This document shows positions 24,412-33,137 of a stretch of 64,000 nt of DNA, in pieces; within the stretch, counting starts at the first letter, position 1; each line of letters starts with the position of its first letter. This DNA is from Thermoplasmata archaeon (lineage in GTDB: Archaea; Thermoplasmatota; Thermoplasmata; Lutacidiplasmatales; UBA184), in contig JAKAVQ010000002.1 of NCBI GenBank assembly GCA_021817245.1, forward strand, positions 78,721-142,720, written 5' to 3'. Made by a program: the position numbers and the translations under genes. The notes below the pieces were generated by a model that saw only the letters and a program-made list of their open reading frames with translations, did no database searches and was not told the origin of the DNA.

Positions 24412-25386
24412 ATGGCGAGCGCCACCGCCCCCGCGTCCGTCCGCAAGGTCCGCGCCCTCGGGACGACCGTGACCGCGAAGGAGGAGGGGCTCGAGCGGGA
24501 GACGGTCATACTGATCGCGGGCGCCCTCGTCGCGGTTGCCTTCTGGGTGTTCGCGGTCCTGAGCTACCTCGAGGTGGTCACGGTCGTCCTCCGGCCCGGG
24601 GAGACGGCCGGAGCGAACCCGGCGATCGACTTCTTCGTCCTGGGCCTGCTCTGCTTCATCGCGCCGTACGGGTTTGCGATGACCGCGAAGCTGCGGCGCA
24701 TCGCCCGGATCGAGGAGCGCCTCCCGGACTTCCTTCGGGACGTTGCGGAGGCCGGACGGTTCGGAATGACGCTCCCGGACGCGATCATCGTCGCGAGCAC
24801 AGGACGCTACGGCCTCCTGACGGAGGAGATCAAGAAGATGGCGAGCCAGCTCGAGTGGGGCGTCCCGGTCGCGACCGCCCTCCGACTGTTCGAGGAGCGC
24901 GTCCCGACCCCCCTTACCCAGCGCGTCGTCTCGATCGTCACCCGGGCGAACGAGGCCGGCGGGAACGTGGCCGACGTGCTCACGATGGTCGCGCACGACA
25001 CCCGCGAGAGCCAGCTCGCCCAGCAGAGCCGCCAGATCTCGATGCTGACCTACGTGACGGTCATCTACATCTCGTTCTTCGTCTTCCTCGTCACGATCTA
25101 CATCATGGCGGCGGTCTTCCTGCCGCAGATGATCACCGCCGGCCAGGGCGTGGCGTCGTCGTCCCTGTCGGGAACGGCCGGTGTCGCCCTCCAGTTCGGG
25201 TTCGTGCCGGTCCTCTTCCTCGCCTTCATGGTCGCGGTCATCGTCCACGCCGTCGGGGACGGCATCATGGCGGGCGTCCTGTTCAACGGCCGTGTCGCCG
25301 AGGGGCTCCAGCACGCCACGATCATGCTCGCGGTCGGCTGGCTCATCATGCGGTTCGTGGTCCCTCCGCTCGTCGTGGGGGGCTAG
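24412..25386 (+). CDS. Pilus assembly platform membrane protein (TadC/GspF type), second copy
   Basis: This 324-residue paralogue of the preceding gene has an early membrane helix (VILIAGALVAVAFWVFAVLSYL), another around residue 75, a cytosolic T2SSF-like domain with LPDFLRDVAEAGRFGMTLPDAI and RVVSIVTRANEAGGNVADVL, and a C-terminal set of helices. Two different platform proteins in tandem suggest a TadB/TadC-like heterodimer. The ATG is one base after the upstream stop. Confidence 0.88.
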   Translation: MASATAPASVRKVRALGTTVTAKEEGLERETVILIAGALVAVAFWVFAVLSYLEVVTVVLRPGETAGANPAIDFFVLGLLCFIAPYGFAMTAKLRRIARIEERLPDFLRDVAEAGRFGMTLPDAIIVASTGRYGLLTEEIKKMASQLEWGVPVATALRLFEERVPTPLTQRVVSIVTRANEAGGNVADVLTMVAHDTRESQLAQQSRQISMLTYVTVIYISFFVFLVTIYIMAAVFLPQMITAGQGVASSSLSGTAGVALQFGFVPVLFLAFMVAVIVHAVGDGIMAGVLFNGRVAEGLQHATIMLAVGWLIMRFVVPPLVVGG

Positions 25387-25397
25387 CGAGGTTTCCG

Positions 25398-27164
25398 ATG
25401 GCGGGCGAGGCGACGACCCACGATACGACCGGTGACGGCGACGCGATCCCGACCCGACGGGCGGCCCGGACCCCGTTCTTCTCGCCGTGGCTGCGCATGG
25501 GCGCCGCGCTCCGCAAGAACCGCGCCGATCCGCGGCCGGTCAAGCTCGCTCGCCTCGGCGTGTCGGGCCAGGGCAGCGAAGGCGAGGTCACGCCGGTGCC
25601 GCCCCTCCGCGACCCCGCGCTCAAGGAGCTCGACCTCGCGCCGATCCGGCCGGGGGTCTCGTTCGTCCGCATCACCTACCACAACGTGCGCAACGAGCAC
25701 CTCTACGAGGTGATCGAGCCGCCGCTCTCGAAGATCGAGCGGGAGCTCACCGACCGGCTGCGCGTCCGCCTCGTCGACGACTTCGAGGCCCTCCCGGAGC
25801 ACGACCACGACCCCGAGGCGAAACGGCGCGAGCTCCGCCGCATGGTCGACGGGCTCCTCCAGGACTGGGAGCTCGCCCCGGGACCGACCACGAAGGGCCG
25901 GATCCTCTACTACCTCGAGCGGGACTTCATCGGCTACGGCTTGGTCGAGGTCCCGATGACCGACGTCGAGGTCGAGGACATCTCGTGCGACGGGGTCGGG
26001 ATCCCGCTCTACATCTACCACCGCAAGTACGGCTCGATCCGCTCGAACCTCAAGTTCTCGAGCGCCCACGAGCTCGACGACTACGTGGTCTGGATCGCCC
26101 AGCGCTCGGGCAAGCACATCTCGGTCGCGAGCCCGATCCTCGACGCGACGGTGCCGGACGGTTCCCGTCTCCAGGCGACGCTCGGCACGCACGTGACAAA
26201 GCGCGGGAGCTCGTTCACGATCCGGCGCTTCCGGGACAACCCGTTCACGCCGGTCGACCTCCTCAAGTTCAAGACGATGAGCTCGGAGATGATGGCGTAC
26301 CTCTGGATCGCCATCGAGAACGGCCAGTCGATGATGGTCTGCGGGGGAACGGCGAGCGGGAAGACGACCACGCTCAACGCCACGCTCCTGTTCATCCCGC
26401 CCCAGATGAAGATCGTCTCGATCGAGGACACGCGCGAGCTCAACCTTCCGCACGAGAACTGGGTCCCGTCCCTGACCCGCGCCGGGTTCGGGGCGAAGAA
26501 CGTCGTGAGCGGCAAGGCCCCCGGGGAGATCGACATGTTCGACCTCCTGGCCGCCGCGCTCCGCCAGCGCCCGCAGTACCTCATGGTCGGAGAGGTCCGC
26601 GGTGCGGAGGCGTTCATCGTCTTCCAGGCGATGGCGACCGGCAAGACCTGCTACACGACCTTCCACGCGGAGAGCGTGAGCGCGATGGTCCACCGGATGG
26701 AGAACCCTCCGATCTCGCTGCCCCGCTCGCTGGTCTCCGCGCTGAACCTCGTCCTCCTCCAGCGCCAGGTCAAGGTCGGGACGAAGATGACCCGACGCGT
26801 TCAGTCGCTGACCGAGATCGTCGGGCTCGACCCCGAGACGAACGAGCTGATCACGAACTCGGTCTACTCGTGGAACCCTTCGGACGACATGTTCCTCTAC
26901 TCGGGGCACTCGTACGTCTACGAGCGCGTCGCGATGATGAAGAACCTCTCGATGAAGGAGATGGAGCGCGAGGTCCGCAACCGGGTCGAGATGCTCGACT
27001 TCATGGTCGCGAAGGACGCGCGGGCGACGCGCACGAAGCCGTTCACGCACCGCGACGTCGGGCGCCTGGTCGCCTACTACTACAAGGACCCCCAGAAGGC
27101 GGTCGCCGAGGCGCACGCGGAGCTCCAGAAGATCCGGGAGCCGTCCCCGGGCGCGACGCGGTAG
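25398..27164 (+). CDS. Type IV pilus/secretion ATPase (GspE/TadA/FlaI family), second copy
   Basis: This 588-residue ATPase is a paralogue of the one at 21790. The Walker A motif GGTASGKTT is at about residue 316, with IEDTRELNLPHENW and RPQYLMVGEVRGAE downstream. It has a ~60-residue N-terminal extension compared with the first copy. Two ATPases in one operon could drive extension and retraction, but archaeal pili usually use one; this division of labour is inference. It starts 11 bases after the second platform gene. Confidence 0.92.
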   Translation: MAGEATTHDTTGDGDAIPTRRAARTPFFSPWLRMGAALRKNRADPRPVKLARLGVSGQGSEGEVTPVPPLRDPALKELDLAPIRPGVSFVRITYHNVRNEHLYEVIEPPLSKIERELTDRLRVRLVDDFEALPEHDHDPEAKRRELRRMVDGLLQDWELAPGPTTKGRILYYLERDFIGYGLVEVPMTDVEVEDISCDGVGIPLYIYHRKYGSIRSNLKFSSAHELDDYVVWIAQRSGKHISVASPILDATVPDGSRLQATLGTHVTKRGSSFTIRRFRDNPFTPVDLLKFKTMSSEMMAYLWIAIENGQSMMVCGGTASGKTTTLNATLLFIPPQMKIVSIEDTRELNLPHENWVPSLTRAGFGAKNVVSGKAPGEIDMFDLLAAALRQRPQYLMVGEVRGAEAFIVFQAMATGKTCYTTFHAESVSAMVHRMENPPISLPRSLVSALNLVLLQRQVKVGTKMTRRVQSLTEIVGLDPETNELITNSVYSWNPSDDMFLYSGHSYVYERVAMMKNLSMKEMEREVRNRVEMLDFMVAKDARATRTKPFTHRDVGRLVAYYYKDPQKAVAEAHAELQKIREPSPGATR

Positions 27165-27197
27165 GCCTATCGGCTGGGGCGCCTCGCTATCGCCGGC

Positions 27198-28109
27198 ATG
27201 CTCCCGGGCGATCGTCACCGGAGGGTTCCTCTCCCACGGGGCCGCGCGATCGACCTCTTCGCCGAGGACTGCCGGACCGGCCTCGACCGCCGGCTCCGGC
27301 CGGGCTCGGCCGACGTCGTCGTCACGAGTCCCCCCTACAACCGCGGGGTCGCCTACCGCAGCTACGCGGACGACCGGCCCCGCGCCGAATACCTCGCGTT
27401 CGTCGCTTCGGTGCGCGACGCGCTCGCGCGGGCGCTCGCGCCGGACGGCTCGTTCTTCCTCAATGTCGGCTCCGCCCCGAAGGACCCGTGGCTCGCGTGG
27501 GACGTCGCCCGGGAGGTGGGGCGCGCCTTCGTCCTCCAGAACGTGATCCACTGGGTGAAATCGATCGCGATCGACCGTCGGGCCGCGGGACGCGCCGTCG
27601 GCCTCTCGCGCGACCTCGCGCTCGGCCACTATAAACCGGTCGTCTCGGACCGGTACCTGCACGGCGCCCAGGAGTACGTCTTCCACTTCACGCGGCGGGG
27701 GGACGTGCCGCTCGACCGGCTCGCGATCGGGGTCCCGTACCAGGACAAGACGAACGTCGCGCGCTGGCGCGCCGCGCGCGGCGACCGGCGCTGCCGCGGG
27801 AACACCTGGTTCCTGCCGTACCCGACGATCCGCGTGCGCGACCGCGACCGGCCCCACCCGGCGACGTTCCCGCCCGAGCTTCCCGAATGGTGCATTCGCC
27901 TCCACGGGCTTGCGCGGACCCGGCTCGTCGTCGACCCGTTCGTCGGGATCGGTTCGAGCGCGGTCGCGGCGGCGCGTCTCGGGGTCGGGTTCGTGGGGTT
28001 CGACGTCGACCCCGAGTACCTCCGGGTCGCCGCCGAGAGGGCGGCGGAGGAGCGCGCACGGCGCGTGGCGGGGCCCCGAAGGCCCTCTCGGTCCGGCGCG
28101 TCGCTTTAG
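27198..28109 (+). CDS. Beta-class DNA methyltransferase (N4-cytosine or N6-adenine), orphan
   Basis: This 303-residue DNA methylase has the catalytic motif TSPPYN near residue 44, before the S-adenosylmethionine motif DPFVGIGSSAVAAARLG near residue 246, which is the beta-class order. SPPY fits N4-cytosine or N6-adenine methylation. No restriction endonuclease gene is next to it, so it may be a housekeeping or protective orphan methylase. It follows the pilus operon by 33 bases but is probably unrelated to it. The last ~20 residues are basic. Confidence 0.88.
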   Translation: MLPGDRHRRVPLPRGRAIDLFAEDCRTGLDRRLRPGSADVVVTSPPYNRGVAYRSYADDRPRAEYLAFVASVRDALARALAPDGSFFLNVGSAPKDPWLAWDVAREVGRAFVLQNVIHWVKSIAIDRRAAGRAVGLSRDLALGHYKPVVSDRYLHGAQEYVFHFTRRGDVPLDRLAIGVPYQDKTNVARWRAARGDRRCRGNTWFLPYPTIRVRDRDRPHPATFPPELPEWCIRLHGLARTRLVVDPFVGIGSSAVAAARLGVGFVGFDVDPEYLRVAAERAAEERARRVAGPRRPSRSGASL

Positions 28110-28558
28110 GATGGCTCGTCGGCCGGCGGGGCGCGTCGCGGGGCCTCGTCGTCGGTCGAAGGCGGGGTCCACTCGCGCATCGGCGTCCGACGGACCCCGG
28201 CGGCCGCTGCGAAAGCGTTCCGGGTCCCTTCCTTCGCCTTCTTGCCGACCACGACCATCGCGTCGCGGGCCGCGCCCGCGGCCCGGGCCGTTCCCGAGCC
28301 GATCGCGACCCCCGCGTCGCTCAGGCGCTGGGGGATCTTGCGCACCTCGGCGTCGACCGTCTTCCCGAGGTGGGAGAGTTCGTCCTGGATCTCGAGGCCC
28401 AGGTACTTCGCATCCTTCGCGGTCGCCTGCCCGAAGCGCTCGATCTTCCGGTCGAGGTCGGAAAACTCGTGCGCGAAGTCCCGGCCGAGGCCGCCGGCGG
28501 CCCGTCGCATCTCGGTGAGGTGCTGGCGGAACTGCGCCTGCTCGCGGTTGTCGCTCAT
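28106..28558 (-). CDS. Helical protein of unknown function
   Basis: This 150-residue protein is not recognised. From the ATG at 28558 (MSDNREQAQF) it is mostly helical and charged, with LDRKIERFGQATAKDAKYLGLEIQDELSHL resembling an amphipathic or coiled-coil segment, then a Gly/Ala-rich stretch and a Pro-rich acidic tail. It overlaps the 3' end of the convergent methylase by four bases. There is no signal peptide or membrane helix. Confidence 0.6.
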   Translation of the reverse strand: MSDNREQAQFRQHLTEMRRAAGGLGRDFAHEFSDLDRKIERFGQATAKDAKYLGLEIQDELSHLGKTVDAEVRKIPQRLSDAGVAIGSGTARAAGAARDAMVVVGKKAKEGTRNAFAAAAGVRRTPMREWTPPSTDDEAPRRAPPADEPS

Positions 28559-28624
28559 CGTCTCGCCTCTCGAGAAGGACCCGGGAGCCGGGAGATAAAG
28601 GTTGACGGCCATCGGCAACGGCCG

Positions 28625-30520
28625 CTAGCCGCCCATGCGACGGTCGGCGCGGCGTCGCCGTCCGCGGCCGGAGGCGGTCGGCGCCGGCGGGGCCGCGGCT
28701 GGGGCCCGGGCGTCGGGCGAGATCCGGCGCTCGGTCTCGGTTCCGTGGGCCCACCGCACGAGCAGCTCGACCCCGAGACGGGCGGGGTCGGTCACCACGA
28801 GGTCGCCGCCCAGCGTCCGGGCGATCGCCCGCGCGGCGGTCTCGTACTCGGGGTGCTCGGAGCGGAGGAGGACGAGCGTGCTGCGGAGCGGCGTCACCGT
28901 CGCGAGCTCGCGCGCCCGCTCGAGGGCGCGCTCCATCGCGACGTCGAGCTGGCCCGATCGGACCTGGCCGGCCGCGTCGGTGTAGGCCTCGGGCAGTCCG
29001 TCCGTGACGAGGTAGAGCTCCCGACGGGTGGCCCGGGAGCCCGCGAGCAGGAGGTGGGCGGCGCGCAGGACCTCCGCCGTGTTCGTGAAGGCCCCGGCCG
29101 AGCACTCCCAGAGCTCGACGAGGTCGAGGACCGCGACGTCGTTCGCGAAGGCGAGGACGTCGATCGTCGCGTCGGGGTGGCGGCGGCGGACCGCGACGTA
29201 CAGCGCGAGGAGCGCCTTCTTCGCGGCCTCGAGCTTGTGGTTCTCGGTCATGCTGCCCGAGCGGTCGAAGGCGAGCACGACGTGCACGCGTTCGGACGTG
29301 ACCTCCCGGTAGACGAGGCTCGTCGACTCGTCGATGTGCCGAAGGCCGGCGAGCCGCGCGGCGAGCAGCGAACCGACGACGTCGAGGTGGGCGACCTCCT
29401 CGGGCCGGCGCAGGCGGGCCTTCTCGTACGTCCCCGTCGAGCCTCCGCCGCGCAGCGAGAGCCGAACGTCGCTCGGGAGCGCGCGGCTCTCCTCCTCGAG
29501 GAGCAGGCGGGCGAACCGTTCCACGAGCCCGTAGGTGACGACGAGCTCGCCGGCGCGCTCGGCAACGAACCCGCGCTCCTTGAGCTCGCGCTCGAGCCGG
29601 CGCTCCTCGCCCTCGCGGACCCGGGCCTCGGTCTGGGCGGCGGCCCGCCGTTCGGCCTCCGCCCGCTCCTCCTCGAGCCGCCGCCGCTGGGCCTCGGCCG
29701 CCTTTCGCTTCTCCTCGGCCTCGCGACGCAGGTCGCTCTCGCGGGCCCGGATCGACCCCGTGACGGAGTCGGAGAGCTCCCGCCGCTCCGAGGGCGAGAG
29801 CCGGGCGAGCGCCTCCCCGATCTCCGACGGCCCGAGCGCGCGGCCGTTGGCCGAGGGCACGGCGACGGTCAGGGTCCGGCCCTCGCGGCGGGGCGTCGGA
29901 GCCGGGCGGCCTCTTCCGAAAAGGCGGCGCAACCAGGCGAGGAGCCGGGCGAGCGCGGCGCGAAGCCGCGCCCCGAGGCCAAGCGGAGGAGGCGGACGGT
30001 TCCAGGAGGCCGTCGGGAGGAGGAGCCCGGCCCGGACCTCGTCGAGCAGCTCACCGGACGGCAGCTTCGACCAGTCCGCCGAGCGGGCGGCGCGTAGCCG
30101 CTCCTCGAGGGCGGCGAGCTCCCGGGCGACCGCCTCGTCGCTCTTCCGCGACACGCTCGAGAGCTCCTCGATCCGCCGGTCGTACTCGCCGACGAGCCGT
30201 CCGACCTGCCGCTCGGCCTGGCGGCGGAGGCGGGCCCTCAGCCGGTCGAGGCGGTCCTTGAGCTCCCGGTCGCGCGACGCCGTCTCGCGGAGGAGTCGAC
30301 GCGCCCCCTCGACGCCCTCTTCGGCGAGGGCCCGGACGAGGGCGGTCGTGTCGACCGGGTCGAGGAGGTCGTCCGACGGGACGTCGTCGGGGAACTCCTC
30401 GCAGCTCGGCAGCGTGACCGACGGGCTAGAGGGGGGTGTCGTCGTCGTCCTCCCCGCAGGAGAAGAGCGAGAACTCCTCGAGGAGCCGGAAAACGTTCGC
30501 GGCGGTCTCGAGGGTTCCAC
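28625..30520 (-). CDS. VWA-domain protein (CoxE-like) paired with a MoxR-type ATPase
   Basis: The C-terminal third is a von Willebrand A domain: the metal site DRSGSMTE is near residue 415 and TDGLPEAY supplies the second motif. The middle is a highly charged coiled coil (RREAEEKRKAAEAQRRRLEEE...). MoxR ATPase/VWA pairs act in chaperone-like metal insertion or complex activation. The start is uncertain: the only ATG is at 30520, inside the upstream gene, and the first 35 residues there look like a frame shadow. No ATG, GTG or TTG lies in frame just downstream, so a rare CTG at 30412 is possible. Confidence 0.82.
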   Translation of the reverse strand: MEPSRPPRTFSGSSRSSRSSPAGRTTTTPPSSPSVTLPSCEEFPDDVPSDDLLDPVDTTALVRALAEEGVEGARRLLRETASRDRELKDRLDRLRARLRRQAERQVGRLVGEYDRRIEELSSVSRKSDEAVARELAALEERLRAARSADWSKLPSGELLDEVRAGLLLPTASWNRPPPPLGLGARLRAALARLLAWLRRLFGRGRPAPTPRREGRTLTVAVPSANGRALGPSEIGEALARLSPSERRELSDSVTGSIRARESDLRREAEEKRKAAEAQRRRLEEERAEAERRAAAQTEARVREGEERRLERELKERGFVAERAGELVVTYGLVERFARLLLEEESRALPSDVRLSLRGGGSTGTYEKARLRRPEEVAHLDVVGSLLAARLAGLRHIDESTSLVYREVTSERVHVVLAFDRSGSMTENHKLEAAKKALLALYVAVRRRHPDATIDVLAFANDVAVLDLVELWECSAGAFTNTAEVLRAAHLLLAGSRATRRELYLVTDGLPEAYTDAAGQVRSGQLDVAMERALERARELATVTPLRSTLVLLRSEHPEYETAARAIARTLGGDLVVTDPARLGVELLVRWAHGTETERRISPDARAPAAAPPAPTASGRGRRRRADRRMGG

Positions 30521-31958
30521 CGTCCGGGTCCGCGCGCTCCCGGTCGGCCACGTACCGGGCGAACCCGCGGAACTTCGGGAAAAGCGCGACCTCGGAGGCC
30601 GCCCGGCCGCGCAGCTCGGCGTCGTCCTTGAGGCGCCGACCCTCGCCGATGAGCGCTTCGGCCTCCCCCGCGTTCTCCTTCAGGACGCCGCGGAAGTACC
30701 GACACCAGTAGACGCCCGCGCTGCGCTTCAGGGCGGGCGGGAGGTACTGGTCGATGAACTCCGTCACGCGGCGTTCGTTCTGCCGGAACGAGTCGCCGCT
30801 GCGCGCGCGGATGCGGCCGCGCATCGCGTGGAGAAGCCCCGCCTTGAGGTCCGCGCTGCCGGGGACCCCGTGGAGGGAGAGCGCCGCGACCGCCGCCGTG
30901 CGGGAGGCGACATCGAGCAGCGTCCGGTTCGACCCGACCTCGCCGATGTCGGGGTTCTCCTCGCTCATCCGCTGGCGCCACGCCTCGACGACGCGGACGC
31001 CCGCGTCGACCAGTATCTCGGGAACGTACGCCCGTTCGCCCGCGCGTCCGACCGTGACGATACGGCGGTTGTCGGCGTGGCGCTCGTTGTAGCCGATGTG
31101 CAGGCTCGTGAGCCGGTCGGAGAGGGGGTCGTTGATGTTGTCGAGGTCCGAGAGGTTCGACGTCCCGACGGCGACGAACGAGCCGGGGAAGGTTTCGCGC
31201 GACTTCGACGGGGTGACGGTCCCCTCCTGGAGCGCCTGGAGGAGCACGTTCTGGGTGCCGACCGGGAGCTTCCCGATCTCGTCGACGAGGAGGAACCCCC
31301 GGTTCGCCTGGAGCAGCTTCCCGGGCTCGAGGACGAGGGGGCTCATCGGGTCGCCGACCTCCTCGAGCTTCCTCAGGTTGATGTTCCCCGTCAGGTGGTC
31401 GGGAAAGACCTCGCTGCTCCCCTGGAGCCGCGCGAATCCATACCCCTCCCGCAGTACGACGAACTCCGCCGGGACCCGGGCCGCATCGGTCGAAGCGGGG
31501 TCGAACCGGGACGCCTCCCCCTCCGGGGAGAACCGGCGGCGGCAGATCGGGCACGGAGGGAACCGGGCCGCGGTGTCCGGGTCGACGAGGCTCAGCGGGT
31601 GGTCGAGCACGGGGCAACCTTCGACGACCCAGACCCCCTTCGGAAAGAGGTCCCAGAGGTCCTTGGCGAGGCTCGTCTTGCCGGCCCCGGACGGCCCGAA
31701 GAACAAGAGGTGGGCCCCGGAGAGGATCCCGGTGACGAGGTCCTCGTAGGTCCCGTCCGGAAGGATCGTGCGAGGGAACAGGGCGCGGAGCGCCTCGGTC
31801 CGGTCGAGGCCCTTCTCGCGCAGGCCCGCCAGCGTCCGCAGGATCTCGGCCGAGAACCTCTCCCCGGGGGACCGGAGGGTGACGCGGGCCGCCCGGAGGT
31901 CGGCCGCGGTCGCCCGGGAACCGGGGCGCATCGCATCGGAGGCGATCGTCCCCGCCAC
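30426..31958 (-). CDS. MoxR/ChlI-like AAA+ ATPase with zinc-finger insert
   Basis: This 510-residue AAA+ ATPase has Walker A FGPSGAGKTSLAKDL near residue 90, Walker B LLVDEIGKLP near residue 225 and a sensor VGTSNLSDLD. A short CPICRRRF knuckle near residue 135 is inserted between them. A ~220-residue helical C-terminal region follows, ending in an acidic tail. It is the ATPase partner of the VWA gene downstream. The GTG start at 31958 lies 26 bases from a TATA-like CTACATAAC, so the mRNA is probably leaderless. Confidence 0.85.
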   Translation of the reverse strand: MAGTIASDAMRPGSRATAADLRAARVTLRSPGERFSAEILRTLAGLREKGLDRTEALRALFPRTILPDGTYEDLVTGILSGAHLLFFGPSGAGKTSLAKDLWDLFPKGVWVVEGCPVLDHPLSLVDPDTAARFPPCPICRRRFSPEGEASRFDPASTDAARVPAEFVVLREGYGFARLQGSSEVFPDHLTGNINLRKLEEVGDPMSPLVLEPGKLLQANRGFLLVDEIGKLPVGTQNVLLQALQEGTVTPSKSRETFPGSFVAVGTSNLSDLDNINDPLSDRLTSLHIGYNERHADNRRIVTVGRAGERAYVPEILVDAGVRVVEAWRQRMSEENPDIGEVGSNRTLLDVASRTAAVAALSLHGVPGSADLKAGLLHAMRGRIRARSGDSFRQNERRVTEFIDQYLPPALKRSAGVYWCRYFRGVLKENAGEAEALIGEGRRLKDDAELRGRAASEVALFPKFRGFARYVADRERADPDGGTLETAANVFRLLEEFSLFSCGEDDDDTPL

Positions 31959-31979
31959 GCCGCGCGCAGTTGGGTTCGG

Positions 31980-31989
31980 GTTATGTAGT
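31980..31989 (-). promoter_or_regulatory. TATA-like promoter of the MoxR-VWA operon
   Basis: The minus-strand stretch AACTACATAACCC is centred about 26 bases upstream of the GTG at 31958 in otherwise GC-rich sequence. Confidence 0.5.
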
Positions 31990-32115
31990 TTGCCGAGGCC
32001 GGCGGGGCGGGGGTCCGGCGCGACGGAGGCGGGCCGCGTCCCGACCGGCCCGCGCCGTAGGGGATTCGCGCGACACGGTTAAGTAGCCCCCCTCGGTCGG
32101 CGTCCCCCGCGAGCG

Positions 32116-32832
32116 ATGGCCGAGAAGCAGACGACCCCGAAGAAGACCGCCTTGGCCCGGACGGTCAAGGACAAGTGGCGCTCCAAGCGCTGGTTCAAGG
32201 TCCGGGCCCCGGGGCTCTTCCAGCACGTCGAGCTCGGCGAGACGGTCGCGACCGAGCCCGAGCAGGTCGTCGGGCGCACCCTCGAGACCACGCTGCCCGA
32301 GCTCTCGGGAGCGGGGGACACGGGCAAGGCCCACGTGAAGCTGCGCTTCCGCATCGAGCGGATCTCGGGGGACGGCATCGCCGAGGCCCGGTTCATCGGC
32401 CACGACCTCACGAGCGACTACGTGCGGCGTCTCGCGCGCCGGAAGCGCTCGAAGATCGACACCGCGCTCACCGTCACGACGAAGGACGGGGTGCGGATCG
32501 TCCTCAAACCGGTCGCGGTCGGCGAGCAGCGCCTCCAGACCCGGCTCCGGGCCGAGCTCCGCCACAAGATGGTCTCGATCCTCAACGAGGAGGCCGAGGC
32601 GCGGGCCTCCCCCGAGTTCGTTCGCGGGATGCTCCAAGGCGACCTCTCGAAGGCCCTCCAGCACGGCCTCAAGTCGCTCTACCCGCTCAAGAAGATCGAG
32701 ATCCGCCGGTCGGTCGTGCTGGGCACGATCGCCGACGAGCTCCCCACGCCCGAGACGTCGGCCGTCGCAGAGGGCCCGGCGCCAGCCGAGGCGGCGCCGC
32801 TCGCCGCGACGGGCGACGGCACCGCGGCGTAG
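32116..32832 (+). CDS. rps3ae: Ribosomal protein eS1 (S3Ae)
   Basis: This 238-residue small-subunit ribosomal protein is shared only by archaea and eukaryotes. DKWRSKRWFKVRAPGLF at the N-terminus, the GRTLETTLPELSG segment, SDYVRRLARRKRSKIDT and LKSLYPLKKIEIRRS are family blocks. The last ~30 residues are an Ala/Pro-rich tail. A TATA-like GTTAAGTAG at 32078-32086 lies about 33 bases upstream of the ATG, so the leader is very short. Confidence 0.96.
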   Translation: MAEKQTTPKKTALARTVKDKWRSKRWFKVRAPGLFQHVELGETVATEPEQVVGRTLETTLPELSGAGDTGKAHVKLRFRIERISGDGIAEARFIGHDLTSDYVRRLARRKRSKIDTALTVTTKDGVRIVLKPVAVGEQRLQTRLRAELRHKMVSILNEEAEARASPEFVRGMLQGDLSKALQHGLKSLYPLKKIEIRRSVVLGTIADELPTPETSAVAEGPAPAEAAPLAATGDGTAA

Positions 32833-32865
32833 GCCCGGAGGACGCCGGTGGCGCGTCCCCTCCCT

Positions 32866-32968
32866 GTCGGAGTGGCTCAGCCCGGTAGAGCACGGGACTC
32901 ATAGCGGGACGCCGCGCGGCGTCGCGGGAGAGATCCTGGGGCCGGGGGTTCAAATCCCCCCTCCGACA
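32866..32968 (+). tRNA. tRNA-Met (CAT), elongator, with intron
   Basis: The acceptor stem GTCGGAG/CTCCGAC, D-arm GCTC/GAGC, T-arm GGGGG-TTCAAAT-CCCCC and discriminator A are present. The anticodon CAT is at 32900-32902. An intron of about 29 nt (32904-32932) lies between positions 37 and 38; without it the anticodon stem is CGGGA/TCCTG. The sequence is elongator-like, though a tRNA-Ile read as CAT cannot be excluded. Its 3' end is the possible integration target of the accessory region to the right. Confidence 0.92.
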
Positions 32969-33027
32969 TTTTCGGTCGGTTTCTTGCCGTGGATTCACGT
33001 CTCTTTCTAGCTCCTTCGGAAGCTCTG

Positions 33028-33058
33028 AACCCTCGGGGGGTTCGAGTCTGCCCTTCGG
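33028..33058 (+). repeat. tRNA T-arm-like remnant beside tRNA-Met
   Basis: AACCCTCGGGGGGTTCGAGTC and its continuation resemble a tRNA T-arm but do not form a full tRNA. The segment is similar to the tRNA-like segment near 53714-53745, so it may be a decayed attachment site. This is a weak, by-eye similarity. Confidence 0.3.
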
Positions 33059-33137
33059 TAAGGAGTGCCTTGGCTGCATGCCCCATCGTCGAACGGGAGA
33101 GCGTTCGCTTAACACCCGGACCTGTCGTGGAGGAGCT

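Noticed and set aside
25383-29105. A 1240-codon minus-strand frame across the second pilus ATPase and the methylase
   Set aside because: Both plus-strand proteins have full motifs; the frame is dominated by Arg, Glu, Asp, Val and Pro and has no domain.
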